DNA from: Pseudomonas furukawaii
Lineage (GTDB): Bacteria > Pseudomonadota > Gammaproteobacteria > Pseudomonadales > Pseudomonadaceae
Direction of reading: 5' to 3'
Assembly: GCF_002355475.1 (NCBI RefSeq)
Contig: NZ_AP014862.1
Location: 4,650,001 to 4,714,000, forward strand
Length of the DNA stretch: 64,000 bases
This document shows positions 18,560 to 26,752 of the stretch, one piece after another. The notes below the pieces were generated by a model. That model saw only the letters and a list, made by a program, of their open reading frames with translations, was not told where the DNA came from and did not search any database. Made by a program: the position numbers and the translations under genes. Position 1 is the stretch's first letter; each line of letters opens with the position of its first letter.

Positions 18560-18590
18560 CATGGTCTCGAACCCAAGACTCTAGACCATG
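18560..18590. promoter_or_regulatory. Perfect 8-bp dyad upstream of the TAXI-TRAP operon
   Basis: CATGGTCT (18560-18567) and AGACCATG (18583-18590) are exact inverted repeats separated by 15 bases. They lie 23-53 bases before the first gene of the operon. The spacing would put the arms on one face of the helix, as for a dimeric repressor, or could form a leader hairpin. No regulator gene is adjacent. Confidence 0.35.
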
Positions 18591-18829
18591 GGACGGAGGG
18601 GACGCAGCCCAGGCGCACCGAGCCAAAAGTTGCATTGCGCCCAGGCCCGGAATGGTGTTTGCACCCCCGCCCTTCTCCCCCGCCACGGCGGCCGGCCCCG
18701 GCACGACCGCCACCCGGTCCCGACCCGTCGCGCGCCGTGCCTGGCGGAAAAATCTGGTGGAAATTTACCGCTGCCGAGGAAGCCTGCGGCGCAGTACCTT
18801 AACCGCCGGAACATTCTCGAGAGACGGCA

Positions 18830-19867
18830 ATGGACTCGATCACCCAGGCGGTACTCGGTGCCACCCTCCAGGGCGCCATGCTGGGGCGCTGGCAGGGGCG
18901 CAAGGCGCTGCTCTACGGTGCGGCACTGGGCACCCTGCCTGACCTGGACGTGGTGATCCGCTACAGCGACGCGGTGGCGGCCATGACCTATCACCGGGGC
19001 TTCAGCCACTCGATCTTCGTCCTCTCCGCCCTCGCCGTCCTGCTCACCCTGCTGATCCGACGATGGCGGCCGAATCCGGACTATTCGACGCAGAGGCTCT
19101 TCATCGCCCTCTGGCTGGTGCTGGTCACCCATCCGCTGCTGGACAGCTTCACCAGCTATGGCACCCAGCTGTTCTGGCCCTTGCAGACGCCGCCCATCGC
19201 CTGGTCCAGCGTCTTCATCATCGACCCGCTCTACACCCTGCCACTGCTGCTGGCGGTGCTCGCCGGCCTGGCGTTCGGCCTGAAGGACCGCACACCACGC
19301 CTGCCCCTGGCCGCCCTGGCGCTGTCCAGCCTGTACCTGGCCTTCAGCCTGGGCGGCAAGTTCATGGCGGAGCAGCGGGTCGCGGACGTCTTGGAGCGGG
19401 AGGGCATCCGTCCCCAGGCGGTCTTCAGCTCACCGACACCGTTCAACACGCTGCTCTGGCGGGTGGTGGTGCTGGAGGGCGAGGACTACCACGAAGCGCT
19501 GGTGAGCTGGTTCGACCAGGCGCCGCCGGTGCTGGAGCGCATCCCCCGGGGCACCGACCTGGCCCGTGGGCTGCGGGACTCGCCGCAGCACCTGCGGCTG
19601 GCCTGGTTCACCCACGGCATCCTGCGCTACGACCGGATCGACCAGGCGCTGGTGGTGACCGACCTGCGCCTGGGCATGACCGGTTTCCACCCCTTCCGCT
19701 TCATCCTCGCCGAGCATCGTGACGGACGCTGGCAGCCCCTGGCCCAAGCGCGCCGCTGGCCCACCGACCGGGGCGACGCGGAGCGCCTGAAGCTGCTCTG
19801 GCAGCGCGTCTGGCAGCAGGACCAGGCCGTGCCGCTGGCAAGCTGGGCGGGCCTGCTGCGGCAGTAG
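18830..19867 (+). CDS. DUF457/YdjM-like membrane metal-dependent hydrolase
   Basis: 345 residues. The N-terminus (MDSITQAVLGATLQGAML, GTLPDLDVV, YHRGFSHS) is the diagnostic block of the membrane-bound LexA-regulated/DUF457 hydrolase family, with His and Asp residues placed to bind metal. Several hydrophobic helices occupy about 60-175; the C-terminal half is soluble-looking. The ATG at 18830 follows GAGAGACGGCA. Catalytic activity in this family has not been defined. No LexA box was noticed in the 292-base intergenic region upstream, which otherwise holds the TAXI operon leader. Confidence 0.85.
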   Translation: MDSITQAVLGATLQGAMLGRWQGRKALLYGAALGTLPDLDVVIRYSDAVAAMTYHRGFSHSIFVLSALAVLLTLLIRRWRPNPDYSTQRLFIALWLVLVTHPLLDSFTSYGTQLFWPLQTPPIAWSSVFIIDPLYTLPLLLAVLAGLAFGLKDRTPRLPLAALALSSLYLAFSLGGKFMAEQRVADVLEREGIRPQAVFSSPTPFNTLLWRVVVLEGEDYHEALVSWFDQAPPVLERIPRGTDLARGLRDSPQHLRLAWFTHGILRYDRIDQALVVTDLRLGMTGFHPFRFILAEHRDGRWQPLAQARRWPTDRGDAERLKLLWQRVWQQDQAVPLASWAGLLRQ

Positions 19868-19942
19868 CGGCACGCCAGCCCACGGGCCGTCCAGGCTGCA
19901 CTACGCTTCCCTGCATCGAACTCCGGCGCATGGGGAAGGGAC

Positions 19943-21550
19943 ATGAAGATAAAACAGAGAATGGTTGCCTCCGGTGTGATCAGCGTGCTCGCCGCTGCCC
20001 TGCTGGGCAGCATTGGCTACTGGGGACAAACCCGCCTGGCCGGGTCGCTGGCGGAGAACCAACTGAGCGTCACCGCCCTGCGCAACCATCTGGAAGGCGA
20101 CATGATGCACGACGCCCTGCGCGCCGACGTGCTGGCGGCGCTGGTCGTGCAGCCGGGAGATGAGGCCGCCGCGCGCCAGGTGCGCGAAGACCTGGCCGAG
20201 CACAGCCAGTGGTTCCGCCGCACCCTCGGAGACAATGCCAGGCTGCCGCTGCCGGGCGAGATCCAGAGTGCCATCGCCGAGTCCCAGCCCGCCCTGGAGC
20301 GCTACATCGGCGAGGCGGAACGCATCGTCGAGCTGGCCCTGCGGGATACCCAGGCGGCCCGCGCGGAGCTGCCGGCCTTCGACCAGAGCTTCGGCGAGCT
20401 GGAGGAAAAGAACGAGGCCCTGAGCGGTCGTATCGAAGCCCATGCGACCAAGACCCGCGAGGACGGCGAAGCGGCGGTGCGCAGTGCCGCCGCCTGGCTG
20501 GTAGGCGGGCTGCTGCTGGTGATCGGCCTGCTCTGCCTGGTCACTGGCCAACTGATGCGCACCGTGCTGCGTCCCCTGGAAAAGACCGTCGGCGTGGCCC
20601 GAGCCATTGCCCAAGGCAATCTGCTGCAACCTGTGAGCATCGACAGCGACGACGAGGCCGGCCAGTTGCAGCGGGCACTGGCCGAGATGCAGGACAACCT
20701 GCGGCAGATGATCGCCAGCATCCGTAGCGAGAGCGAGGAGCTGCGCGGCACCGCCCACCATCTGAGCGAGACGTCGCAACGCATCGTCGACGGTGCCGGC
20801 GAGCAATCCGACAGCGCCACCAGCATGGCTGCGGCCATGGAGCAGATGATCGCCAATATCGGCCAGATCGCCGCACATGCGCGCAACGCCCAGGGGATTT
20901 CCGCCCACTCGGAGTCACTGGCGGGAAGCGGCGGCCAGGTGATCCTCGGAGTGGTGGAAGGCATGAGCCGCATCGCCGAGGCGGTCAACCGGTCATCCAC
21001 CACCATCACCGCCCTCGGCCAGTCTTCCGAGGAAATCCACTCCATCATCCAGGTGATCAAGGGTATCGCTGAGCAAACCAACCTGCTGGCACTGAACGCG
21101 GCGATCGAGGCAGCACGCGCCGGCGAGGCCGGTCGTGGCTTCGCCGTGGTGGCGGACGAGGTGCGCAACCTGGCGGCACGCACCGCCCAGTCCACACAGG
21201 AGATCACCGGCATGATCCAGCGTATCCGCGAGACCACGCAGCAGGCCGTGGACAGCATGCAGACCGGGGTGGAGCGGGTGCAGTTCGGCGTCGGCCTGGC
21301 GCGGCAGGCGGGGGACTCGATCAGCGAGATCCGCGACGGTGCCCAGCGCGCCGCCGAAGTGGTGGAGGAGATTTCCCAGACCATCGGCGAGCAGTCCAAG
21401 GCCAGCAACGAGGTGGCTCACCGGATGGAGCTGATCGCCCAGATGTCGCGCAGCAACAGCGACGCCATGCGCGAGCTGGCCCGCTCCGCCGAACGCCTGG
21501 ATCAGGTGGCCAGCACCATGCAGTCCTCGGTGGCACGCTTCCAGATCTGA
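19943..21550 (+). CDS. Transmembrane methyl-accepting chemotaxis protein (HAMP)
   Basis: 535 residues. TM1 is at about 10-30 and a helical periplasmic sensor (four-helix-bundle-like) at about 33-178. TM2 is at about 181-203, a HAMP domain at about 205-258, and the cytoplasmic signalling hairpin has the tip [20 protein letters not shown] and [12 protein letters not shown]. There is no C-terminal WxxF tail (it ends SVARFQI), so adaptation depends on CheR/CheB without a tether. The ligand is unknown. It starts 75 bases after the DUF457 gene with AGGGAC ahead of the ATG and is probably independently transcribed. A hairpin terminator follows at 21566. Confidence 0.9.
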   Translation: MKIKQRMVASGVISVLAAALLGSIGYWGQTRLAGSLAENQLSVTALRNHLEGDMMHDALRADVLAALVVQPGDEAAARQVREDLAEHSQWFRRTLGDNARLPLPGEIQSAIAESQPALERYIGEAERIVELALRDTQAARAELPAFDQSFGELEEKNEALSGRIEAHATKTREDGEAAVRSAAAWLVGGLLLVIGLLCLVTGQLMRTVLRPLEKTVGVARAIAQGNLLQPVSIDSDDEAGQLQRALAEMQDNLRQMIASIRSESEELRGTAHHLSETSQRIVDGAGEQSDSATSMAAAMEQMIANIGQIAAHARNAQGISAHSESLAGSGGQVILGVVEGMSRIAEAVNRSSTTITALGQSSEEIHSIIQVIKGIAEQTNLLALNAAIEAARAGEAGRGFAVVADEVRNLAARTAQSTQEITGMIQRIRETTQQAVDSMQTGVERVQFGVGLARQAGDSISEIRDGAQRAAEVVEEISQTIGEQSKASNEVAHRMELIAQMSRSNSDAMRELARSAERLDQVASTMQSSVARFQI

Positions 21551-21565
21551 ACGGCGGACGGCAAA

Positions 21566-21585
21566 GGGCCGCCCGCAGGCGGCCC
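21566..21585. terminator. Stem-loop between the convergent mcp and repeat-protein genes
   Basis: GGGCCGCC, loop CGCA, GGCGGCCC: a perfect 8-bp GC stem 15 bases after the mcp stop codon, in the 58-base gap between convergent genes. There is no T-run, so it may be a weak bidirectional or Rho-assisted terminator. Confidence 0.5.
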
Positions 21586-21608
21586 GATGGCTCAGGAACA
21601 GGGATGCG

Positions 21609-22712
21609 TCAGGCGGCGGCCCTGAGCACATCCTTGAGGACCGGCAGGGGCAGCGCCTGGGCGCCGCTGATGGCCAGGTCGCAACGATGGCCGGCGGCTT
21701 CCACCAGGCGCAGCAGATCGGCGGCGGGCAGTTGCCCGGCGTTGAACTGCAGGTCCAGCTTCTTCGTCGCACCCGCCGCTTCCAGGGCCGAGGCCAGGCC
21801 CCCGACATCCACGCCCTGGGCGCTGCTCACGCTGACGGAGGTGCTGATACCGGCTGCCTCGATAGCCTGCACCAGGCCCGCCGCCGGGATCTGCGCGCCG
21901 TTGTACTCGATGCTCAGCTGGCGGGTATTGCCCGTGGCTTCGATGGCCGCCAGCAAGCGGCCAGCGGCGATGGCCTCGGCGGTGTTCAGCCGTATCCGGG
22001 TGTTGGTGCCGGCGGCCGCGACCAGCTGAGGCAGCTGCGCCTCATCCACCTGGCCGCCGTTGAAGGACAGGCTCAGGTGCTTGCCATCCCCCGCCCCCAG
22101 CATCAGGGCCTGGAGCTCGTCCCGGTCCAGCGCATGGGCGGTGTTGATGGCGATGTCGGTGCTGGCGCCTGCGGCTTCCAGGGCCTGGATCAGGTTGGCG
22201 GCCGGTTGCGCGCCCCCCAGCTCGACCGCGAGGTTGCGCTCGTCGCCGGCGGCCTGGAGGGTGGCCAGCAGGGTGTCCAGGGTCAGGGACTGGGATGCGC
22301 CGAGACCGATGTCCACCTGGCGGCCGGCGGCGTCCAGGGCGGCGCGCAGGGCTTCCTCGGTGGCCCGGGCGCCGCTGAAGCTGGCCCGCAGGGACTTGCC
22401 GTCACCGGCGGCGGCGATGGCGGTGATCAGTGCGGCGGGTTTGACCGCCTGGGCGGCGCCGATGTCCACGCGGGTGCGGTCGCCGGCGAAGCTCACGGCC
22501 TGTTGCAGGCTGCGGGGATCGAGGCGGGCACCGTCGAAGCCGAGCACGAGGTTCTTCTCGGCACCGGCTGCGCTCAGCACCGAGAGCAGGTTGCTGGCGT
22601 CCAGATCGTGGGCGGCGGAGTAGTGAATGGTGGTGTTCTCCCCGGCGGCGAGGATCGCCTGGCGCAGGGTGTTGATCGCAACGGAACCATCAAAGTGCAG
22701 GGTCAGTTTCAT
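21609..22712 (-). CDS. Unknown protein made wholly of 14 alternating beta-alpha repeats
   Basis: 367 residues, cytoplasmic (no signal peptide or TM helix). The entire chain divides without remainder into 14 units of mostly 26 and 27 residues that alternate in type, i.e. seven pairs of about 53. Type A reads like NLVLGFDGARLDP then a helix such as LQQAVSFAG. Type B reads like TRIRLNTAEAIAA then LLAAIEATG. Each unit is a short hydrophobic strand, a Gly/Ala turn with A-x-x-L, and an amphipathic helix ending in (A)AG. Such a pattern predicts an LRR-like curved beta-alpha solenoid, a binding scaffold. I do not recognise the family. CAGGAGAACGG precedes the ATG. The upstream region is unusually A/T-rich. 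Confidence 0.75.
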   Translation of the reverse strand: MKLTLHFDGSVAINTLRQAILAAGENTTIHYSAAHDLDASNLLSVLSAAGAEKNLVLGFDGARLDPRSLQQAVSFAGDRTRVDIGAAQAVKPAALITAIAAAGDGKSLRASFSGARATEEALRAALDAAGRQVDIGLGASQSLTLDTLLATLQAAGDERNLAVELGGAQPAANLIQALEAAGASTDIAINTAHALDRDELQALMLGAGDGKHLSLSFNGGQVDEAQLPQLVAAAGTNTRIRLNTAEAIAAGRLLAAIEATGNTRQLSIEYNGAQIPAAGLVQAIEAAGISTSVSVSSAQGVDVGGLASALEAAGATKKLDLQFNAGQLPAADLLRLVEAAGHRCDLAISGAQALPLPVLKDVLRAAA

Positions 22713-22871
22713 GTCCGTTCTCCTGTACGGGTCCTAGAGACGAACGCCCAACCATACATGGATTGCCCTGCTTAACAAGCCGAAAAATCCCGAAACATCC
22801 CAGGATTTATCCGAAAATAGCCACAAATAACTACGAAAAACGACACACAAGGGCCCGTCACCCTGGAGCCT

Positions 22872-22998
22872 GTAGGAGCCGGCTTGCCGGCGAACGGCGC
22901 GGATTGCTTCGCGAGCAAGCTCGCTTACAGGGATGGGGTGATCGTAGGAGCCGGCTTGCCGGCGAATGGCGGGGCACCATTCGCCGGCAAGTTTCTAC
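22872..22998. repeat. REP element cluster (four half-units)
   Basis: GTAGGAGCCGGCTTGCC-type units start at 22872 and 22944. An inverted partner beginning TTCGCGAGCAAGCTCG lies at 22908-22928 and a degenerate one (TTCGCCGGCAAG) at 22980-22998. Arms of each unit form imperfect hairpins. This is the standard Pseudomonas REP arrangement in an intergenic space; the last unit ends two bases before the stop codon of the symporter gene. The rest of the 288-base gap is an A/T-rich stretch that should carry the promoter of the repeat-protein gene. Confidence 0.85.
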
Positions 22999-23000
22999 GC

Positions 23001-24461
23001 TCAGCCCCGCACCAGCTCCATCCGCACGCGAGGCGCCAGCAGCTCACCCACCAGGGCCAGCACGCCGATGGCACCGACGATCCAGTACCAGCGGGCGATC
23101 GGGTCGAAGCTCAGCCAGCCCAGGGCGTTGAGGAACACCATCAGGATCAGCACCGGGCTGACGTAGCGAACCATGAACAGCCACAGTGCATAACCGGCGG
23201 CGCCCAGGCCCAGTTCGTTGCGCATGATCTCGGGGCGCAGGCAGTAGCCGGCCAGGATCACCATCAGAATGCCGCCCAGGGGCATCATCCAGCGCGACGT
23301 CAGGTAGTCCAGGCCATCGAACAGGGTGGTGCCGAACAGCTTCCACTCCGCGCCGACGTTGAACGACAGCATCGCCAGCAGGCTGATCACCAGCAGCACG
23401 GCACCGGAGGCCAGGGCCGCGCGACCACGGCTGACACCGTACTTCTCGTTCAGATAGGCCACCACCGCCTCGATCATGGAGATGGCGGAGGTCAGGGCGG
23501 CCACCGAGACCATGGCGAAGAAGAGCACGCCGAACAGGGTCCCCATGGGCATCTGCTGGAAGGCCAGCGGCAGGCTCATGAAGATCAGGCCCGGGCCGGC
23601 ACTGGGGCTCATGCCATTGGCGAAGATCACCGGGAAGATGGCCAGGCCCGCCAGCAGCGCGACGCAGGTGTCGGCGATGGCGACGACAAAGGTGGTGCGC
23701 GCGATGGATTGGCCGTCCGGCAGGTAGGAGCCATAGGTGAGGATGGCGCCGGACGCCAGGCTCAGGGTGAAGAAGGCGTGGCCCAGGGCAGCCAGCAGCG
23801 CCTCGCCGGTGAGCTTGGTGGCGTCGAAGGTGAACAGGAAGTCGAAGCCCTGGCGGAAGCTGCCGCTGGTCCAGGCATAGCCCACCAGCACCAGCAGCAT
23901 CACCGCCAGCCCCGGCATCATCCAGCGGAACGCACGCTCCACGCCGGCCTGCACGCCTTTGCCGACGATCCACAGGGTCAGCAAGGACACCAGGACGCTC
24001 CAGCCACCCAGTTGCCACGGGTTGGCATTGTGGCCCTCGAACACCTGCGCCAGGCTGTCGACGCTACTGGCCACCAGCGCGCCGCTGAGCATCTTCCAGG
24101 TGTAGGCGAAGGCCCAGCCGTCCACGACCACGTAGAAGCAGAGAATCATGAAGCCGGCCAGCATCGCCATCAGGCCGACACCCCGCCAGAGCGGATTGCC
24201 GTTGTTCTCGCGCACCACCCGGGCGATGGCATCGATGGGGCTGCCACGGCCACGGCGACCCAGGGCGATCTCGGTCATCATCACCGGGATGCCGATGGCC
24301 AGGATGCAGGCCAGGTACATCAGCACGAAGGCCCCGCCGCCGTACTCACCGGTGATGTAGGGGAATTTCCAGATATTGCCCAGGCCCACGGCCGAGCCGG
24401 TTGCAGCGAGGATGAAGCCCCAGCGGGACAGCCAGAGGTTCTTGGGTTTTTCACGAGTCAT
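23001..24461 (-). CDS. Sodium-dependent symporter of the NSS/SNF family
   Basis: 486 residues from MTREKPKNLW at 24461 (AGGTGG ribosome binding site). The first helix carries the NSS signature WGFILAATGSAVGLGNIWKFP with the unwound sodium/substrate site. GGGAFVLMYL and about 11 further helices follow. Family members take up amino acids or related amines with sodium. The start codon context contains an A-rich Hfq/Crc-type motif. The gene lies 85 bases downstream of maiA on the same strand, so the two may be co-transcribed, which would hint at an aromatic amino acid substrate; that is only inference. A longer in-frame reading runs into maiA and is not used. Confidence 0.9.
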   Translation of the reverse strand: MTREKPKNLWLSRWGFILAATGSAVGLGNIWKFPYITGEYGGGAFVLMYLACILAIGIPVMMTEIALGRRGRGSPIDAIARVVRENNGNPLWRGVGLMAMLAGFMILCFYVVVDGWAFAYTWKMLSGALVASSVDSLAQVFEGHNANPWQLGGWSVLVSLLTLWIVGKGVQAGVERAFRWMMPGLAVMLLVLVGYAWTSGSFRQGFDFLFTFDATKLTGEALLAALGHAFFTLSLASGAILTYGSYLPDGQSIARTTFVVAIADTCVALLAGLAIFPVIFANGMSPSAGPGLIFMSLPLAFQQMPMGTLFGVLFFAMVSVAALTSAISMIEAVVAYLNEKYGVSRGRAALASGAVLLVISLLAMLSFNVGAEWKLFGTTLFDGLDYLTSRWMMPLGGILMVILAGYCLRPEIMRNELGLGAAGYALWLFMVRYVSPVLILMVFLNALGWLSFDPIARWYWIVGAIGVLALVGELLAPRVRMELVRG

Positions 24462-24471
24462 GCGCCACCTG

Positions 24472-24479
24472 TTGTTTTT
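24472..24479 (-). promoter_or_regulatory. Hfq/Crc catabolite-repression motif before the sodium symporter gene
   Basis: On the minus strand: AAAAACAA followed by CAGGTGG and the ATG. The octamer fits AAnAAnAA and lies three bases upstream of the ribosome binding site, where Hfq/Crc binding would block ribosome entry. Such A-runs are rare in this GC-rich DNA. Confidence 0.45.
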
Positions 24480-24546
24480 ATCGTGACGGAAAATCAACCC
24501 GCCGGGCTTGTGGTCCGGCGGAGGTTTGCAAGGCGGGTAGAGCCTC

Positions 24547-25212
24547 TTACTGCGCGTCCGGCTGCACCTCCGGCGCAGCCTTCCTGAACGCTTCGAGGGC
24601 GTCGCAGCGCGCAGCGATATCGAGGATGCGCGGATAGGCCGACAGGTCACAGTCGAAGCGCCGCGCGTTGTACACCTGAGGGATCAGGCAGGCCTCCAGG
24701 TAACCCGGCCGGCTGCCCAGGGAAAGCCGGCCGCCGAAGGGCTCCAGCCCCTTCTCCACGGCGGCCAGGCCGAGCCCCACCCAGTGGCGGTACCAGGCCT
24801 TCCTGGCGGCATCGCCTACCCCCAGTTCGGCCTCGAGGTACTGCAGCACCCGCAGGTTGTTCAGCGGATGCAGGTCGCAGGCGATGTGCAGGGCGAGGGA
24901 GCGGACCAGGGCGCGCTGGGCCGGTTCGGCCGGCAGCAGGGCCGGCACGGGGAAGGCTTCCTCCAGGTATTCGAGGATGGCCAGGGACTGGGCGATGCGC
25001 ACTTCGCCACCGGCGTTGCCGGCGTCCACCAGCAAGGGCAGCAGGCCCTGGGGATTGAGTTCGCGATAGGCCTCCTGGTGTTGCTCGCCACCGTTGCGCA
25101 CCAGGTGCACCGGCTCCTGGCGATAGGCCAGGCCCTTGAGTTCGAGGGCGATTCGCACGCGGTAGGCGGCACTGGAGCGCCAGTAGCCGTAGAGGGTGAG
25201 TTCGGTAGTCAT
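24547..25212 (-). CDS. maiA: Maleylacetoacetate isomerase (zeta-class GST)
   Basis: 221 residues, thioredoxin-like N-domain plus helical C-domain. The N-terminal active-site block is SSAAYRVRIALELKG (zeta GST motif SSCxxRVRIAL; the Cys is Ala here, as in several bacterial MaiA). NPQGLLPLL and AQSLAILEYLEE form the glutathione site. It isomerises maleylacetoacetate to fumarylacetoacetate in the homogentisate branch of Phe/Tyr degradation. hmgA and fahA are not adjacent. An AACAAGAA motif lies 13-21 bases before the start; the homogentisate genes are reported Crc targets in P. putida. A downstream sodium symporter may share the transcript. Confidence 0.9.
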   Translation of the reverse strand: MTTELTLYGYWRSSAAYRVRIALELKGLAYRQEPVHLVRNGGEQHQEAYRELNPQGLLPLLVDAGNAGGEVRIAQSLAILEYLEEAFPVPALLPAEPAQRALVRSLALHIACDLHPLNNLRVLQYLEAELGVGDAARKAWYRHWVGLGLAAVEKGLEPFGGRLSLGSRPGYLEACLIPQVYNARRFDCDLSAYPRILDIAARCDALEAFRKAAPEVQPDAQ

Positions 25213-25225
25213 GGCAGCGGGCCGT

Positions 25226-25233
25226 TTCTTGTT
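25226..25233 (-). promoter_or_regulatory. Hfq/Crc catabolite-repression motif before maiA
   Basis: On the minus strand: AACAAGAA, an AAnAAnAA octamer within AAACAAGAAA, 13-21 bases upstream of the maiA ATG. The ribosome binding site itself is poor, which would make translation sensitive to a bound Hfq/Crc complex. Confidence 0.5.
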
Positions 25234-25503
25234 TGCGTCATCTCACTCTGGCAGCGCCCCGGGAACAAGGCGTGTCGCAGGGCGATGGACGGCGTCGCCC
25301 GGCCGATCCGGAACGTTTTCCTGACAGCCCGGAATAACCCTCGCGGCCAGGGGCCATGCGCCCGGGCGTCGTAACGATAAGTTGACAGTGCGTCACGCCA
25401 GGCTTCCAGCCGAGCCGCGAGGGCCCCGACCAACGGTGATTTGCAGGGAGGATGGCGCTGTGCCATATGTCTGCGACGACCCTCGACCGCAAGGACGCCC
25501 CGG

Positions 25504-26598
25504 ATGGGACTCGACGAGCGCTATGACACCCTGGTGAACCTCTGCTACGAGTGCGTACTCGACGCCGCCGCCTGGAAGCCGCTGCTGGAGCGGCTGGCGG
25601 CGGCCACCGGCTACCAGATGGGCGCCCTGCTCTTTCTCGACCGCCACGCCCAGCGGCCCCGGGTCTCGTCCCTCAACCTCTGCGACCCGGCCTCGGTGGA
25701 CGCCTACAACAGCTATTACCACCAGTACGATCCGGCCAAGGAAATGCTGGTGCCCCGCCCGGTGGGCAGCTGGTACCACGATCGGGAAGACCTGGCCCCC
25801 CAGCGGATCCGCCGGGACCCCTACTACCAGGAGTTCCACCTGCCCTACGGGATGAACGCCATCTCCTGCATCAAGCTGCACGAACAGGAAGATGCCGGCA
25901 CCTACCTGTCGCTGCTGACCGCCGTGGGCGCGGCCCTGCCGGAACCGGGCCATCGCGCGCTGCTGACGCGCCTCAGCCCGCACCTGCTGCGGGCCGCCCA
26001 GCTGTCCGAACGCCTGCAGGACCTGCAACGGGAGGTGGCGCGGCGGGACCTGCTGCTGGACCGCCATGGCGCCCCCGTCTGGCTGCTCAACGGCGAGGGC
26101 CGGATGCTGTTCTGCAACCGCGAGGCCGAGCAACGCCTCGGCCAGCCGGACTACCCCCTGCGACTGCGCCAGGGCCGGCTCCACGGCCAGGCGCTGGACC
26201 ACCGGTTGCAGGGTCTGATCCGCCAGGCGGCCGGGCGCGACGGCAAGCGCCGTGCCGGCTGGCTGGCACTGGGCGAAGGCTCGCCCCTTCAGGTCCTGGT
26301 CACGCCCGTGCCGGAGGCCTCCGCACTGGCGGCCCCCCATCGGGGACCGCTGGCGCTGGTGACGGTGCTCGACAGCCGCCCACGCAAGGCGCTGCTGGTG
26401 GAGCTCTTCCAGCTCACCCCCGCCGAGCTGAGGCTCGTGGAACTGCTGGTCCAGGGCCTTTCTCCCGAAGACTGCGCCGAGCGCCTGCAGGTCTCCATCA
26501 ACACCATCCGCACCCAGTTGCGCGCGCTGTTCCGCAAGACCGACACCCGTCGCCAGGCCGAACTGCTCCAGCTCCTCGCCCGCCTCCAGGGCGCCTGA
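25504..26598 (+). CDS. LuxR-type transcriptional regulator
   Basis: 364 residues from the ATG at 25504 (AAGGA eight bases upstream). The C-terminal 65 residues are a LuxR/GerE helix-turn-helix (LTPAELRLVELLVQGLSPED, VSINTIRTQLRALFRKT). The N-terminal part is a GAF/PAS-like sensor region of the kind seen in orphan LuxR regulators (YHQYDPAKEMLVPRPVGSW, RDPYYQEFHLPYG); it is not an acyl-homoserine-lactone domain. The signal is unknown. A PhcB-like methyltransferase gene follows on the same strand after 154 bases and is a candidate target or partner. Confidence 0.87.
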   Translation: MGLDERYDTLVNLCYECVLDAAAWKPLLERLAAATGYQMGALLFLDRHAQRPRVSSLNLCDPASVDAYNSYYHQYDPAKEMLVPRPVGSWYHDREDLAPQRIRRDPYYQEFHLPYGMNAISCIKLHEQEDAGTYLSLLTAVGAALPEPGHRALLTRLSPHLLRAAQLSERLQDLQREVARRDLLLDRHGAPVWLLNGEGRMLFCNREAEQRLGQPDYPLRLRQGRLHGQALDHRLQGLIRQAAGRDGKRRAGWLALGEGSPLQVLVTPVPEASALAAPHRGPLALVTVLDSRPRKALLVELFQLTPAELRLVELLVQGLSPEDCAERLQVSINTIRTQLRALFRKTDTRRQAELLQLLARLQGA

Positions 26599-26752
26599 TC
26601 CCCCTTAGCACCACCGGTCAGGAAGCCCGCCGTCATTCATCTGGATGATGGCGGCGAAAGTCACATCAACTAAGGTTCACAACGGAATCAGCGTCTGCCT
26701 ATATCCCGCGTGCCGGGTCGGGGAGCCCACGAATGGCCAGAGGAGGTGGCAA

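Noticed and set aside
18561-18590. tRNA-like T-arm (GGGTTCGAGACC) on the minus strand
   Set aside because: No acceptor, D-arm or anticodon arm can be folded around it; it is part of the dyad before the TAXI operon.
22884-24587. 567-codon plus-strand frame opposite the sodium symporter
   Set aside because: It begins in REP sequence and mirrors a clear 12-helix transporter; composition is His/Gln-rich shadow.
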